Below are positions 9,125-17,851 of a DNA stretch of 58,430 bases, one piece after another; the stretch's first letter is position 1; the number at the start of each line of letters is the position of its first letter. Origin of the DNA: Oscillospiraceae bacterium (GTDB taxonomy: Bacteria; Bacillota; Clostridia; Oscillospirales; Ruminococcaceae); assembly GCA_021769525.1 (NCBI GenBank), contig JAETSQ010000010.1, positions 1-58,430 on the forward strand, read 5' to 3'. Position numbers and translations under genes: made by a program. The notes below the pieces were generated by a model. That model was not told where the DNA came from, made no database searches, and saw nothing but the letters and a program-made list of their open reading frames with translations.

Positions 9125-10333
9125 CTACTCCTCGTCCCCGGCTTTGAAGTTATAGACAGGCCGGATGACCCGCAGGATCTCCACCGTTTCCCCGATGTTC
9201 CCCACGATGTCCTCCATGGATTTATAGGCCATGGGGCACTCATCCAGGGTGGCCTTCCCCACCGAGGTGGTGTACACCCCGGCCATCTCCTTTTTGAACT
9301 GGGAGACGGTGAAGCTCTGTTTGGCCTCGGCCCGGCTCATCAGCCGCCCGGCCCCGTGGGGAGCGGAGCAGTTCCAGTCCTCGTTGCCACGGCCCCGGCA
9401 GATGAGGCTCCCGTCCCGCATATTGATGGGGATGAGGAGCTGTTCCCCCGCCTTGGCGGAGACCGCCCCCTTCCGGAGGATCATGGCATCGGTATCGATG
9501 TAGTTGTGGATGGTGGTGAAGGACTCCTCGGCGTGGAGCTTCAGCCCCCGGAGGATCTCATCCGCCATGGCCTGGCGGGAGAGGGCGGCGAACCGCTGGA
9601 CGATGCGCATATCGTGGATATACTGCCGGAACAGCTCCCCCTCCGCGTAGGCCAGGGGGCGGGGGACAGAGGTGCGCTTGGTGTTTTTCAGGGCCTTTAA
9701 AGCCTTCTGGATCTCCTTTTCCCGGCCCTCCGCCCGGAGCCGGGCCGCCAGGGCCTCGGCGTCCGCCTTGCTGCTGCCGTTGAGGCGCTGGTAGGCCTCG
9801 TTCTGGTAGTAGTTTGCCACCTCCAGACCCAGGTGGCGGCTGCCGGAGTGGATGATGAGGTAGAGGTTTTCCTCCTCGTCCCGGTCCACCTCGATGAAGT
9901 GGTTGCCGCCTCCCAGGGTGCCCAGGCTCTTTTCCGCCCGCAGGGGGTCGATGGCAGCGTAGCAGTGCAGGGCGGAGAGATCGATCTCCTCCATATACCG
10001 GTGGGGCTTTTCCCGGACGGAAAAGCCGGAGGGGATCTTCTGGTAGATGAGCTTATCCAGCTGCTGGGGCTGGAGGTGCTTTTCCCGCAGGCGCACCGTC
10101 TCCATGCCGCAGCCGATGTCCACCCCCACCAGGTTGGGCACCACCCGGTCGGTGATGGTCATGGTGGTGCCTACGGTGCAGCCGGCCCCGGCGTGGATGT
10201 CCGGCATCATCCGGATGCGGCTGCCCTGGGCAAACTCCTGGCTGCACAGGAGGATCACCTGGGCGATGGACGCCTGGTCCACCACATCGGTAAAGATCTT
10301 GGCGCTGTTGTACTTTCCGCTCACTTCCAGCAT
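9125..10333 (-). CDS. rtcB: RtcB family RNA ligase/repair protein
   Basis: RtcB enzymes join RNA 2',3'-cyclic phosphate or 3'-phosphate ends to 5'-OH ends with GTP and Mn2+. Visible signatures are GVDIGCGME, GGGNHFIEVD, HSGSRHLG and the guanylylation region SAPHGAGR, whose histidine accepts GMP. The 402-residue product belongs to the shorter bacterial form, compared with about 480 residues in archaeal enzymes. The ATG at 10333 has AAAGGGGG upstream and a promoter at 10359-10387; a longer in-frame extension would run through that promoter. No archease or RtcR neighbour is seen, so its substrate is unknown. Confidence 0.93.
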   Translation of the reverse strand: MLEVSGKYNSAKIFTDVVDQASIAQVILLCSQEFAQGSRIRMMPDIHAGAGCTVGTTMTITDRVVPNLVGVDIGCGMETVRLREKHLQPQQLDKLIYQKIPSGFSVREKPHRYMEEIDLSALHCYAAIDPLRAEKSLGTLGGGNHFIEVDRDEEENLYLIIHSGSRHLGLEVANYYQNEAYQRLNGSSKADAEALAARLRAEGREKEIQKALKALKNTKRTSVPRPLAYAEGELFRQYIHDMRIVQRFAALSRQAMADEILRGLKLHAEESFTTIHNYIDTDAMILRKGAVSAKAGEQLLIPINMRDGSLICRGRGNEDWNCSAPHGAGRLMSRAEAKQSFTVSQFKKEMAGVYTTSVGKATLDECPMAYKSMEDIVGNIGETVEILRVIRPVYNFKAGDEE

Positions 10334-10358
10334 GGTACACGCCCCCTTTCTCCGTTCT

Positions 10359-10387
10359 ATTATAATCGCCCATGGGAAGAAAGTCCA
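10359..10387 (-). promoter_or_regulatory. Promoter of rtcB
   Basis: Minus-strand TGGACT (10387-10382), 17-base spacer, TATAAT (10364-10359). Confidence 0.6.
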
Positions 10388-10428
10388 TACCGAGGGGATC
10401 ATCTGTTCATAGTCCGTTCATGATTTTT

Positions 10429-10458
10429 TTGACTGTATGGACTATACTTAAATAATAT
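10429..10458 (+). promoter_or_regulatory. Promoter of the DUF975 gene
   Basis: TTGACT (10429-10434), 18-base spacer, TAATAT (10453-10458). It is divergent from the rtcB promoter. Confidence 0.5.
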
Positions 10459-10517
10459 GGAGAAACAGGTCAGACGGCCCCGGCTGTCGTTTAAGATGAA
10501 GATAGGAGGACCTTCTT

Positions 10518-11966
10518 GTGAACCGGATCCTGAAACAGCGGGCAAGGCAGCTCTACAAAGGCAGCTTTGGGCGGACCTTTGCCGCTTACCTGATATGCCT
10601 CATCTATTGGGTGGGCCCCACACTGCTGCCTCAGCTCTTCCAGCAGTGGCTGACGCGGGAGGCCTTTGACCCCAGGGGGGCCTACTTTGCCACCCTTGCG
10701 CTCCAAACCGTCCTGCTGATCCTGCTGACGCCCATCGGCCTGGGGGTGAGCCGGTACGATTACCTGCTCCAGAAGGACCAGGCCCCCCGCGTCCGGGAGG
10801 CCCTCTATTACTTTACCAGCCCCGGACGGTACGGAAAAGGGGTAGCGGCGGGGCTGATGATCAGCTTTCCCGTCTATCTGATCACCTTCTGCTCCTTCCT
10901 GCAGGACTTCATCGAGAGCAACGGGGGCTGGGCGGTGCTGTCCCTTGTTATCATCGCCGTGTGGGTCTTCTATATCTACTGGGCCCTTCACGTCAGTCTG
11001 GTGCGGTATATCCTGGTGGAGGATGAGAAGGTTCAGCTGGGCCATGCCCGCCGGGAATCCTTCCGCCTGATGAAGGGGAACTGCGGACGGTACTTCCTGC
11101 TGGAGCTTTCCTTCATCGGCTGGTATCTCCTTTTGATCCTGGTCCTGAGCATTGTATTGACCATTATCCTTGTGCCCCTGGTGATGGATATGGCGCTGGA
11201 GGGGGATCCCTTTTTGTACATGGAGGGGACGCTCTTCCCTGCGATGGCGGTGGGGGAGGTAGTGACCTACCTCTGCATCACCTTCCTGTATCCCTATATC
11301 GGCCTTGCCAACGCCGGCTTTGGGGACGCCGCCCTCCAGGGCCGGCTCGATGAGCTGGAGTGGCAGGGGAGGATGCCCGCCTATGGCGGCGCTTATTACG
11401 GCGGCTGGCAGCAGCCCCCCTATCCGCCGGCATACCCGCCCCAGGAGCCGTATCCCCCCTATCCGCCTCAGCCGCAGTACCCGCCCCAGCAGCCCCAGGG
11501 CGGCCCCTGGCAGCAGCAGGGGATGCCGCCCCGGCAGAACACCACCTCCTGGCAGGAGCCACCCCAGGCCTGGGGCCAGCCGGCCTATACCGCCGCCCAG
11601 CAGGAGGAGGCCCTCCAGTACAGCCGGTACCGTCAGGGCCAGCCCATGGAGCCAAAGAGTTTTTCCTCCTGCGGGGACGCCGAGGACCTTTCCGCCTTCC
11701 GCCCCTGGATGCAGGTGGAGCGCAGCGGCCTCTACAGCTTCCTGAAGCTGGAAAGCTGGATGCCCGGCATGGTCTCCGCCGCCTGGGACCAGGCCCTTCG
11801 GGAGCTCTCCGGCGGCGCCGGAGAAGCGGGAGCGGTGGTAAAGCGCAGCCTGGAGGAGAGCCTTTCCGGCACCCGTTTCCGGGTGACGGCCATCGTCAGC
11901 GGCTATCCCACCCGTCCGGGACTCTATAAAGTCTACATCAACATAGACCTGAATCCACAGGACTAA
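10518..11966 (+). CDS. DUF975-type membrane protein with proline-rich linker and extra C-terminal domain
   Basis: The N-terminal 270 residues match the DUF975 pattern: LKQRARQLYKGSFGRTF followed by about six transmembrane helices. Ordinary members end there. This one continues with a PPYPP/YPPQ-rich linker (about residues 297-370) and a C-terminal region of about 100 residues with a predicted mixed fold, which I do not recognise. The linker should place the extra domain away from the membrane. The GTG start at 10518 is supported by AGGAGGA nine bases upstream. The function of DUF975 proteins is not established. The gene ends inside the first base of a family B element. Confidence 0.8.
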   Translation: MNRILKQRARQLYKGSFGRTFAAYLICLIYWVGPTLLPQLFQQWLTREAFDPRGAYFATLALQTVLLILLTPIGLGVSRYDYLLQKDQAPRVREALYYFTSPGRYGKGVAAGLMISFPVYLITFCSFLQDFIESNGGWAVLSLVIIAVWVFYIYWALHVSLVRYILVEDEKVQLGHARRESFRLMKGNCGRYFLLELSFIGWYLLLILVLSIVLTIILVPLVMDMALEGDPFLYMEGTLFPAMAVGEVVTYLCITFLYPYIGLANAGFGDAALQGRLDELEWQGRMPAYGGAYYGGWQQPPYPPAYPPQEPYPPYPPQPQYPPQQPQGGPWQQQGMPPRQNTTSWQEPPQAWGQPAYTAAQQEEALQYSRYRQGQPMEPKSFSSCGDAEDLSAFRPWMQVERSGLYSFLKLESWMPGMVSAAWDQALRELSGGAGEAGAVVKRSLEESLSGTRFRVTAIVSGYPTRPGLYKVYINIDLNPQD

Positions 11967-12128
11967 GAAGCCGTACCAATAGCCGCCGCACCCGTCTTGG
12001 CAGCAAATTTTCCGTCTGACATTGTCCCAAAAACTTGAAAGCCATAAAGGATTTCGGCGTTTTTGGGACTTCGTCAGCCGAAAAATTTTCTCGCCAATCC
12101 GTACACTTCGGCTAATGGTACAACTTCT
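11966..12128 (+). repeat. Family B long imperfect palindrome, complete copy
   Basis: A 163-base element whose ends are inverted: the left starts AGAAGCCGTACCAATAGCC and the right ends GGCTAATGGTACAACTTCT. The arms pair imperfectly over nearly the whole length around a centre near 12045, and both arms align with the element at 17160-17336. It starts on the last base of the preceding gene's stop codon. Confidence 0.75.
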
Positions 12129-12136
12129 AAAAAGGA

Positions 12137-12168
12137 CCCAGCCCTCCGCTCCGGGAGGCTGGGCCTTT
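12137..12168 (+). terminator. Intrinsic terminator upstream of uvrB
   Basis: Arms CCCAGCCCTCC (12137-12147) and GGGAGGCTGGG (12153-12163), imperfectly paired, followed by CCTTTCT. Confidence 0.6.
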
Positions 12169-12255
12169 CTCGTTACCCCCGGAGGAACCGGGAGGCCGGA
12201 TGGCAACCCGGCGGAGAACTTTTTTGACGCAAGACGCTCTTTTTTCGTTTGCATC

Positions 12256-12284
12256 TTGCGCGGCGGGGAAAAATGGGGTATAAT
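12256..12284 (+). promoter_or_regulatory. uvrB: Promoter of uvrBA
   Basis: TTGCGC (12256-12261), 17-base spacer, TATAAT (12279-12284). Confidence 0.65.
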
Positions 12285-12298
12285 AGCCTGGACCAACT

Positions 12299-12312
12299 CG
12301 AACATATGTACA
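12299..12312 (+). promoter_or_regulatory. LexA (SOS)-like box downstream of the uvrB promoter
   Basis: CGAACATATGTACA resembles the Firmicutes LexA/DinR consensus CGAAC-N4-GTTCG. The left half is perfect and the right half matches 3 of 5. It lies 15 bases after the -10 element, where repressor binding would block transcription of the uvr genes. Confidence 0.6.
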
Positions 12313-12337
12313 CACGTGCAAGAAGGAGGCGGACAGA

Positions 12338-14302
12338 TTGCCGGATACCTTTCAGCTGGTTTCACCCTTTCAGCCCACCGGGGACCAGCCCCAGGCCATC
12401 GACGCCCTGGTGCAGAGCGTTCTCGCCGGGAACCGGGAGCAGATCCTGAAAGGGGTCACCGGGTCGGGGAAGACCTTCACCATGGCCAATATCATCCAGC
12501 GGCTGAACCGCCCCACCCTCATCCTGGCCCACAACAAGACCCTGGCGGCCCAGCTCTGCTCCGAGTTCAAGGAGTTCTTCCCCCACAACGCGGTGGAATA
12601 CTTCGTCTCCTACTACGATTACTACCAGCCGGAGGCCTACATCGCCTCCACCGATACCTACATCGAAAAGGACAGCGCCATCAACGACGAGATTGAGCGG
12701 CTGCGCCATTCCGCCACCTCCGCTCTGTCGGAGCGGCGAGATGTCATCATCGTAGCCAGCGTCTCCTGCATCTACACCCTGGGGGACCCCATCGACTATA
12801 AGAATATGGTCATCTCCCTGCGCAAGGGGATGCAGAAGGAGCGGGACCAGTTTATCCGCAAGCTGGTGGAGCTGCAATACGAGCGCAACGACATGAACTT
12901 TGTCCGCAACAAGTTCCGGGTCCGGGGAGACGTGGTGGAGGTATACCCGGCCTACTCCGCCGATTCTGCCTACCGGGTGGAGTTCTTCGGGGATGAGGTG
13001 GACCGCATCGCGGAGATCAACACCGTCACCGGCGAGGTGAAGAACTTCATCAGCCATCTGGCCATCTACCCCGCCTCCCACTACATCGTCCCCAGGGAAA
13101 GGATACTGGAGGCGGTGCAGGAGATACGCCGGGAGTGCGATGAGCGGGTGGAGTACTTCCGCCAAAACGGCAAGCTCATCGAAGCCCAGCGCATCGCCGA
13201 GCGCACGGGTTACGATATGGAGATGCTCCTGGAGATCGGCTTCTGCAAGGGGATCGAAAACTATTCCCGCGTGCTGGCCGGGCGGGAGCCGGGGAGCACC
13301 CCCTGCACCCTGATGGACTACTTCCCGGAGGATTTCCTCATGTTCATTGATGAGTCCCATGTCACCCTGCCCCAGGTGCGGGGGATGTTCGGCGGGGACC
13401 GCTCCCGGAAAGAAAACCTCATCCAATACGGCTTCCGGCTGCCCTCCGCCCTGGATAACCGCCCCCTGAATTTTGAAGAGTTCAACGGCAAAATAAACCA
13501 GGTGCTTTATGTCAGCGCTACCCCCGGCCCCCTGGAGCGGCAGAACGGCGCCCCGGTGGTGGAGCAGATCATCCGGCCCACCGGCCTTTTGGACCCGGAG
13601 ATCGCGGTGCGCCCGGTGGAGGGGCAGATCGATGACCTCATCAGCGAGTGCAATGCCCGCTCCGCTAAGGGGGAGCGGGTGCTGGTGACCACCCTGACCA
13701 AAAAGATGGCGGAGGACCTCACCGATTATATGGGCAAGACCGGCATCAGGGTGCGGTATATGCACCACGATGTGGATACCATCCAGCGGATGGAGCTGAT
13801 CCGGGACCTGCGCAAAGGGGAATTCGATGTCCTGGTGGGCATCAACCTCCTGCGGGAGGGGCTGGACATCCCGGAGGTCTCCCTGGTGGCCATCCTGGAC
13901 GCCGACAAGGAGGGCTTCCTGCGCAGCGAGACCAGCCTGGTCCAGACCATCGGCCGGGCCGCCCGGAACGTGGAGGGGAAGGTCATCATGTACGCCGATT
14001 CGGTGACCGATTCCATGGAGCGGGCCATCAGCGAGACCTACCGCCGCCGGGCCATCCAGCAGAAGTATAATGAGGACCACGGCATCACCCCCAAGAGCGT
14101 CAGCAAGGAGATCCGGGCGATCCTGGAGATCTCCACCAATGAATCGGTGGAAAAGCGGGTGAAGAGGCGGATGGACAAGCAGGAGAGGGAAGCCCTCATC
14201 GCAAAGCTCACCGCCGAGATGCGGGACGCCGCCAAGATCCTGGAGTTCGAGCACGCCGCCTACCTCCGGGACAAGATACAGAAGCTGCGGGACGAGAAGT
14301 GA
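12338..14302 (+). CDS. uvrB: Excinuclease ABC subunit B
   Basis: Damage-verification helicase of nucleotide excision repair. It is loaded by UvrA and then recruits UvrC. Walker A GVTGSGKT is at residues 39-46, and the beta-hairpin region [10 protein letters not shown] and helicase motifs ([37 protein letters not shown]) follow. A C-terminal UVR helix pair ends the 654-residue protein. The TTG start has an AAGGAGGCGG site. uvrA follows after 33 bases in the same operon, behind a LexA-like box. Confidence 0.97.
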   Translation: MPDTFQLVSPFQPTGDQPQAIDALVQSVLAGNREQILKGVTGSGKTFTMANIIQRLNRPTLILAHNKTLAAQLCSEFKEFFPHNAVEYFVSYYDYYQPEAYIASTDTYIEKDSAINDEIERLRHSATSALSERRDVIIVASVSCIYTLGDPIDYKNMVISLRKGMQKERDQFIRKLVELQYERNDMNFVRNKFRVRGDVVEVYPAYSADSAYRVEFFGDEVDRIAEINTVTGEVKNFISHLAIYPASHYIVPRERILEAVQEIRRECDERVEYFRQNGKLIEAQRIAERTGYDMEMLLEIGFCKGIENYSRVLAGREPGSTPCTLMDYFPEDFLMFIDESHVTLPQVRGMFGGDRSRKENLIQYGFRLPSALDNRPLNFEEFNGKINQVLYVSATPGPLERQNGAPVVEQIIRPTGLLDPEIAVRPVEGQIDDLISECNARSAKGERVLVTTLTKKMAEDLTDYMGKTGIRVRYMHHDVDTIQRMELIRDLRKGEFDVLVGINLLREGLDIPEVSLVAILDADKEGFLRSETSLVQTIGRAARNVEGKVIMYADSVTDSMERAISETYRRRAIQQKYNEDHGITPKSVSKEIRAILEISTNESVEKRVKRRMDKQEREALIAKLTAEMRDAAKILEFEHAAYLRDKIQKLRDEK

Positions 14303-14335
14303 CCGTGCCGGGAAAGAGAGAGGGAGGAAACGAAT

Positions 14336-17161
14336 TTGGCAACCGATCAAATCATCATCAAGGGCGCGCGGGAAAACAACCTGAAGAACGTGGACCTCAG
14401 CATCCCGCGGGACAAGCTCATCGTCTTCACCGGCCTCTCCGGGTCGGGCAAGACGTCTCTCGCCTTCGATACCATCTATGCCGACGGCCAGCGGCGGTAT
14501 GTGGAGAGCCTTTCCTCCTACGCCCGGATGTTCTTAGGGCAGATGGACAAGCCGGATGTGGACTCCATCGAGGGACTTTCCCCGGCCATCTCCATCGACC
14601 AGAAGACCACCTCCAAAAATCCCCGCTCCACCGTGGGCACCGTCACCGAGATCTACGACTACCTGCGGCTTTTGTACGCCCGCATCGGCACCCCACACTG
14701 CCCGGTCTGCGGCCGGGAGATCACCCAGCAGACGGTGGACCAGATCGTGGACCGGGTGATGGCGCTACAGGAGGGGGCCCGCATCCAGGTGATGGCCCCG
14801 GTGGTGCGCCGCCGCAAGGGGGAGCACCAGAAGGAATTCGAGGCCGCCCGCCGCTCCGGCTATGTCCGGGTGCGGGTGGACGGGAACCTCTACGACCTCA
14901 CCGAGACCATCCAGCTGGATAAGAACAAGAAGCACACCATCGAGATCGTGGTGGATCGGCTGGTCATCAAGCCGGAGATCCGCTCCCGCCTCACCGATTC
15001 CATCGAGACCGCCTCCGCCCTCACCGGGGGCCTTGCCCTGGTGGACGTGGTGGACGGGGAAGAGATCCTCTTTTCCCAGAATTACTCCTGCCCGGAGCAC
15101 GACATCTCCATCGAGGAGCTGGCCCCCAGCATGTTCTCCTTCAACAATCCCCATGGAGCCTGCGAGAAGTGCACCGGCCTGGGGACCTTCCAGCGGGTGG
15201 ACCCGGACCTGGTGGTGGGGAACCGGGAGCTTTCCCTGGCCCAGGGGGCCATCAAGGTGTCGGGCTGGAACTACCAGGACGGGGGCATCGCCCGGATGTA
15301 CTTCGACGGCCTCTCCCGCCACTTCGGTATCCCCCTGGACGTGCCGGTGAAGGACCTGCCCCAGGCCCAGATGGACATCATCCTCTACGGCAGCCGGGGG
15401 GAAAAGTTCCGGATGGAGCGGGAGACCGGCACCATGACCGGCAGCTATTACACCGATTTTGAGGGCATCATCAACAATCTGGAGCGCCGCTTTAAGGAGA
15501 CCAGCAGCGAGTATATGCGCTTTGAGCTGCAAAGCTACATGACCGCCGTGGAATGTCCCGTCTGCCACGGCGACCGGCTGAAGAAGACCATCCTGGCAGT
15601 GACGGTGGGGGACAAGAACATCGCCGACTTCTGCAAAATGTCGGTGAAGCAGGCCCTCCGCTTTGTGGAGGAGCTGACCCTCACCCGGCAGCAGGAGCTC
15701 ATCGCCGGCCAGATCCTCAAGGAGATCCGCTCCCGCCTGGGCTTCCTGGTGAATGTAGGGCTGGATTACCTCACCCTGGCCCGCTCCGCCAGCACCCTTT
15801 CCGGCGGGGAGAGCCAGCGCATCCGCCTGGCTACCCAGATCGGCTCCAGCCTCATGGGGGTCCTGTACATCCTGGATGAGCCCAGCATCGGGCTCCACCA
15901 GCGGGACAACGACCGCCTCATCGAGACGCTGAAGCATCTCCGGGACCAGGGGAATACCGTCATCGTGGTGGAGCACGACGAGGACACCATGCGGGCTTCC
16001 GACTACATCGTGGATGTGGGACCGGGGGCGGGGGTCCACGGGGGGAACATCGTCTTTTCCGGCCCGCCGGAGAAAATCACCGGCTGTGAGGGATCCCTCA
16101 CCGGGCAGTTCCTCAGCGGAAAGAGAAAGGTGCCGGTGCCGGAGGTCCGGCGCAAGGGGAACGGCCGCTTCCTCCAGGTGCTGGGGGCCACCGAGCACAA
16201 CCTGAAGGGGATCGATGTCTCCTTCCCTCTGGGGACCTTCATCGCCGTCACCGGGGTCTCCGGCTCCGGCAAGAGCAGCCTGGTCAACGAAATTTTGTAC
16301 AAGAGCCTTTCCGCCACCCTCAACCGCAGCCGGGCCCGCTCCGGGGCCCACCGGGAGATCCGGGGGGTGGAGCACCTGGATAAGGTCATCGACATCGATC
16401 AATCCCCCATCGGGCGGACCCCCCGCTCCAACCCAGCCACCTACACCGGCACCTTCACCGACATCCGGGAGGTCTTTGCCTCCACCAACGACGCCAAGAT
16501 GCGGGGCTACAAGAGCAACCGCTTCTCCTTCAACGTCAAGGGGGGCCGGTGCGAGGCCTGCGAGGGGGACGGCATCATCAAGATCGAGATGCACTTCCTG
16601 CCCGATGTCTTTGTCCCCTGCGAGGTGTGCAAGGGCCGTCGGTACAACCGGGAGACCCTGGAGGTGTACTACAAGGGGAAGAACATCTACGACGTGCTGG
16701 AGATGACGGTGGAGGAGGGCCTTGCCTTCTTCGAGAACCTCCCCAAGATCAAGCGGAAGCTCCAGACCCTCTACGATGTGGGGCTGGGCTACCTGAAGAT
16801 CGGCCAGCCTGCCACCACCCTCTCCGGAGGCGAGGCCCAGCGGGTAAAGCTGGCCACCGAGCTTTCCAAGCGCCCCACCGGCAAGACGGTCTATATCCTG
16901 GATGAGCCCACCACCGGCCTTCACACCGCCGACGTGCAGAAGCTCATCGAGGTGCTCCAAAAATTTGTGGACGCGGGTAATACGGTCATCGTCATTGAGC
17001 ATAATATGGATGTGATCAAGACCGCCGACCATATCATCGACCTGGGCCCTGAGGGCGGGGACAAGGGGGGGACCCTGGTCTGCTGCGGCACCCCGGAGGA
17101 GGTCGCCGCCTGCCCCCGGTCCTACACGGGGCAGTACCTGCGCAAATATTTGGAGCTTTAA
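14336..17161 (+). CDS. uvrA: Excinuclease ABC subunit A
   Basis: DNA-damage sensor ATPase of nucleotide excision repair. The 941 residues contain two ABC modules with Walker A sequences at about 33-40 (GLSGSGKT) and in the second half ([13 protein letters not shown]), two LSGGE signatures, and CxxC zinc modules (CPVCGRE near 120; CEAC and CEVC in the second half). The TTG start is preceded by AGGGAGGAAA. The stop codon merges with the first base of a family B palindrome that may act as the operon's 3' end. Confidence 0.97.
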   Translation: MATDQIIIKGARENNLKNVDLSIPRDKLIVFTGLSGSGKTSLAFDTIYADGQRRYVESLSSYARMFLGQMDKPDVDSIEGLSPAISIDQKTTSKNPRSTVGTVTEIYDYLRLLYARIGTPHCPVCGREITQQTVDQIVDRVMALQEGARIQVMAPVVRRRKGEHQKEFEAARRSGYVRVRVDGNLYDLTETIQLDKNKKHTIEIVVDRLVIKPEIRSRLTDSIETASALTGGLALVDVVDGEEILFSQNYSCPEHDISIEELAPSMFSFNNPHGACEKCTGLGTFQRVDPDLVVGNRELSLAQGAIKVSGWNYQDGGIARMYFDGLSRHFGIPLDVPVKDLPQAQMDIILYGSRGEKFRMERETGTMTGSYYTDFEGIINNLERRFKETSSEYMRFELQSYMTAVECPVCHGDRLKKTILAVTVGDKNIADFCKMSVKQALRFVEELTLTRQQELIAGQILKEIRSRLGFLVNVGLDYLTLARSASTLSGGESQRIRLATQIGSSLMGVLYILDEPSIGLHQRDNDRLIETLKHLRDQGNTVIVVEHDEDTMRASDYIVDVGPGAGVHGGNIVFSGPPEKITGCEGSLTGQFLSGKRKVPVPEVRRKGNGRFLQVLGATEHNLKGIDVSFPLGTFIAVTGVSGSGKSSLVNEILYKSLSATLNRSRARSGAHREIRGVEHLDKVIDIDQSPIGRTPRSNPATYTGTFTDIREVFASTNDAKMRGYKSNRFSFNVKGGRCEACEGDGIIKIEMHFLPDVFVPCEVCKGRRYNRETLEVYYKGKNIYDVLEMTVEEGLAFFENLPKIKRKLQTLYDVGLGYLKIGQPATTLSGGEAQRVKLATELSKRPTGKTVYILDEPTTGLHTADVQKLIEVLQKFVDAGNTVIVIEHNMDVIKTADHIIDLGPEGGDKGGTLVCCGTPEEVAACPRSYTGQYLRKYLEL

Positions 17162-17336
17162 GGCAACACCACACAAAGACCGCCTGACGGCTTTGCCCCC
17201 GTCTTGCTTGCAGATTTTCCGTCATATATCACAAAAATCCTCGGCAATACACAAAGTATTACCTGCGGTTTTTGTTTCATCTGACGAAAAATCTGGCTGC
17301 GCAATACGGGCACAATCTTTGTGCGGTATTGCCTTA
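17160..17336 (+). repeat. Family B long imperfect palindrome, complete copy
   Basis: A 177-base element with inverted ends AAGGCAACACCACACAAAGA and TCTTTGTGCGGTATTGCCTT. Internal arms also pair, for example GCAGATTTTCCGTCA with TGACGAAAAATCTGG. It aligns arm by arm with 11966-12128. No coding potential is evident. It begins on the uvrA stop codon. Confidence 0.75.
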
Positions 17337-17359
17337 GAAAATTTTTTCCGCGGACCTAC

Positions 17360-17389
17360 TTTACAAAAGTATACCTATGTGGTATACTT
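17360..17389 (+). promoter_or_regulatory. Rubredoxin promoter with overlapping 9-bp inverted-repeat operator
   Basis: TTTACA (17360-17365), 17-base spacer, TATACT (17383-17388). A perfect inverted repeat, AAGTATACC (17367-17375) and GGTATACTT (17381-17389) with a 5-base gap, covers the spacer and the -10 element. This position is typical of a repressor site. It does not match the Rex or PerR consensus. Confidence 0.65.
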
Positions 17390-17424
17390 CATAAAAACCA
17401 AAGCAGCAGAAAGGAGAAACAAAA

Positions 17425-17583
17425 ATGGCGAAGTATGTTTGCACCGTATGTGGTTTTGTCTACGACGAGGCGGAGGGCCATCCCGACAGCGGCATCGCCC
17501 CCGGCACCAAGTGGGAGGATGTCCCCGATGACTTTACCTGCCCCCTCTGCGGCGTGGGCAAGGATATGTTCGAGGCGGAGTAA
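17425..17583 (+). CDS. Rubredoxin
   Basis: A 52-residue mononuclear iron electron carrier. CTVCG (Cys6, Cys9) and CPLCG (Cys39, Cys42) provide the four ligands, and the conserved aromatic and acidic core (YDEAEG, W30, DDF) is intact. The ATG has AAAGGAG upstream and a dedicated promoter with an operator-like palindrome. A flavodiiron protein, the usual partner, is encoded 268 bases downstream but is separated by a palindromic element. The likely role is electron delivery for O2/NO or peroxide reduction. Confidence 0.95.
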   Translation: MAKYVCTVCGFVYDEAEGHPDSGIAPGTKWEDVPDDFTCPLCGVGKDMFEAE

Positions 17584-17630
17584 GAGCCGGCTGCCATCAC
17601 CGCAAGCGCCGTCCGGGGCCGAAGGGTCTT

Positions 17631-17793
17631 AGAGCCTATTTAGGATCTCCAGGTGCACCGAATTGGCTGGAATTTTTCTGCCCTGCAAGGCAAAAAATCG
17701 AAGAAATACTTGCTGTATTTCAAGATTTTTTAACACCGCAGGGCGGGAAAAGATCTGCCAAGGCGGCGTGCAGGGAGATTCTGAATAGGCTCT
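17631..17793 (+). mobile_element. Family C MITE-like palindromic element
   Basis: A 163-base element with terminal inverted repeats AGAGCCTATTTAGGATCTCC and (from the right end) AGAGCCTATTCAGAATCTCC. The inner arms also pair, and the centre folds as AAATC..AAATAC with GTATTTCAAGATTT running into a T-run. TTA occurs at both junctions (17629-17631 and 17793-17795), consistent with a 3-bp target duplication. No coding region is present, so a transposase would have to act in trans. Confidence 0.65.
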
Positions 17794-17851
17794 TAGGGCG
17801 GCGCTTCCAAAGGGTGCAGGACCGGCAACGGAGAAGGGAGCGTTTTTTTCC

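Noticed and set aside
11400-11640. Tandem-repeat-like DNA in the DUF975 gene
   Set aside because: It is the coding sequence for the PPYPP linker in an intact frame, not a separate repeat element.
17193-17531. Reading frame spanning the family B palindrome and the start of the rubredoxin gene
   Set aside because: It has no ribosome site, and its sequence is explained by the inverted repeat and the real rubredoxin frame.
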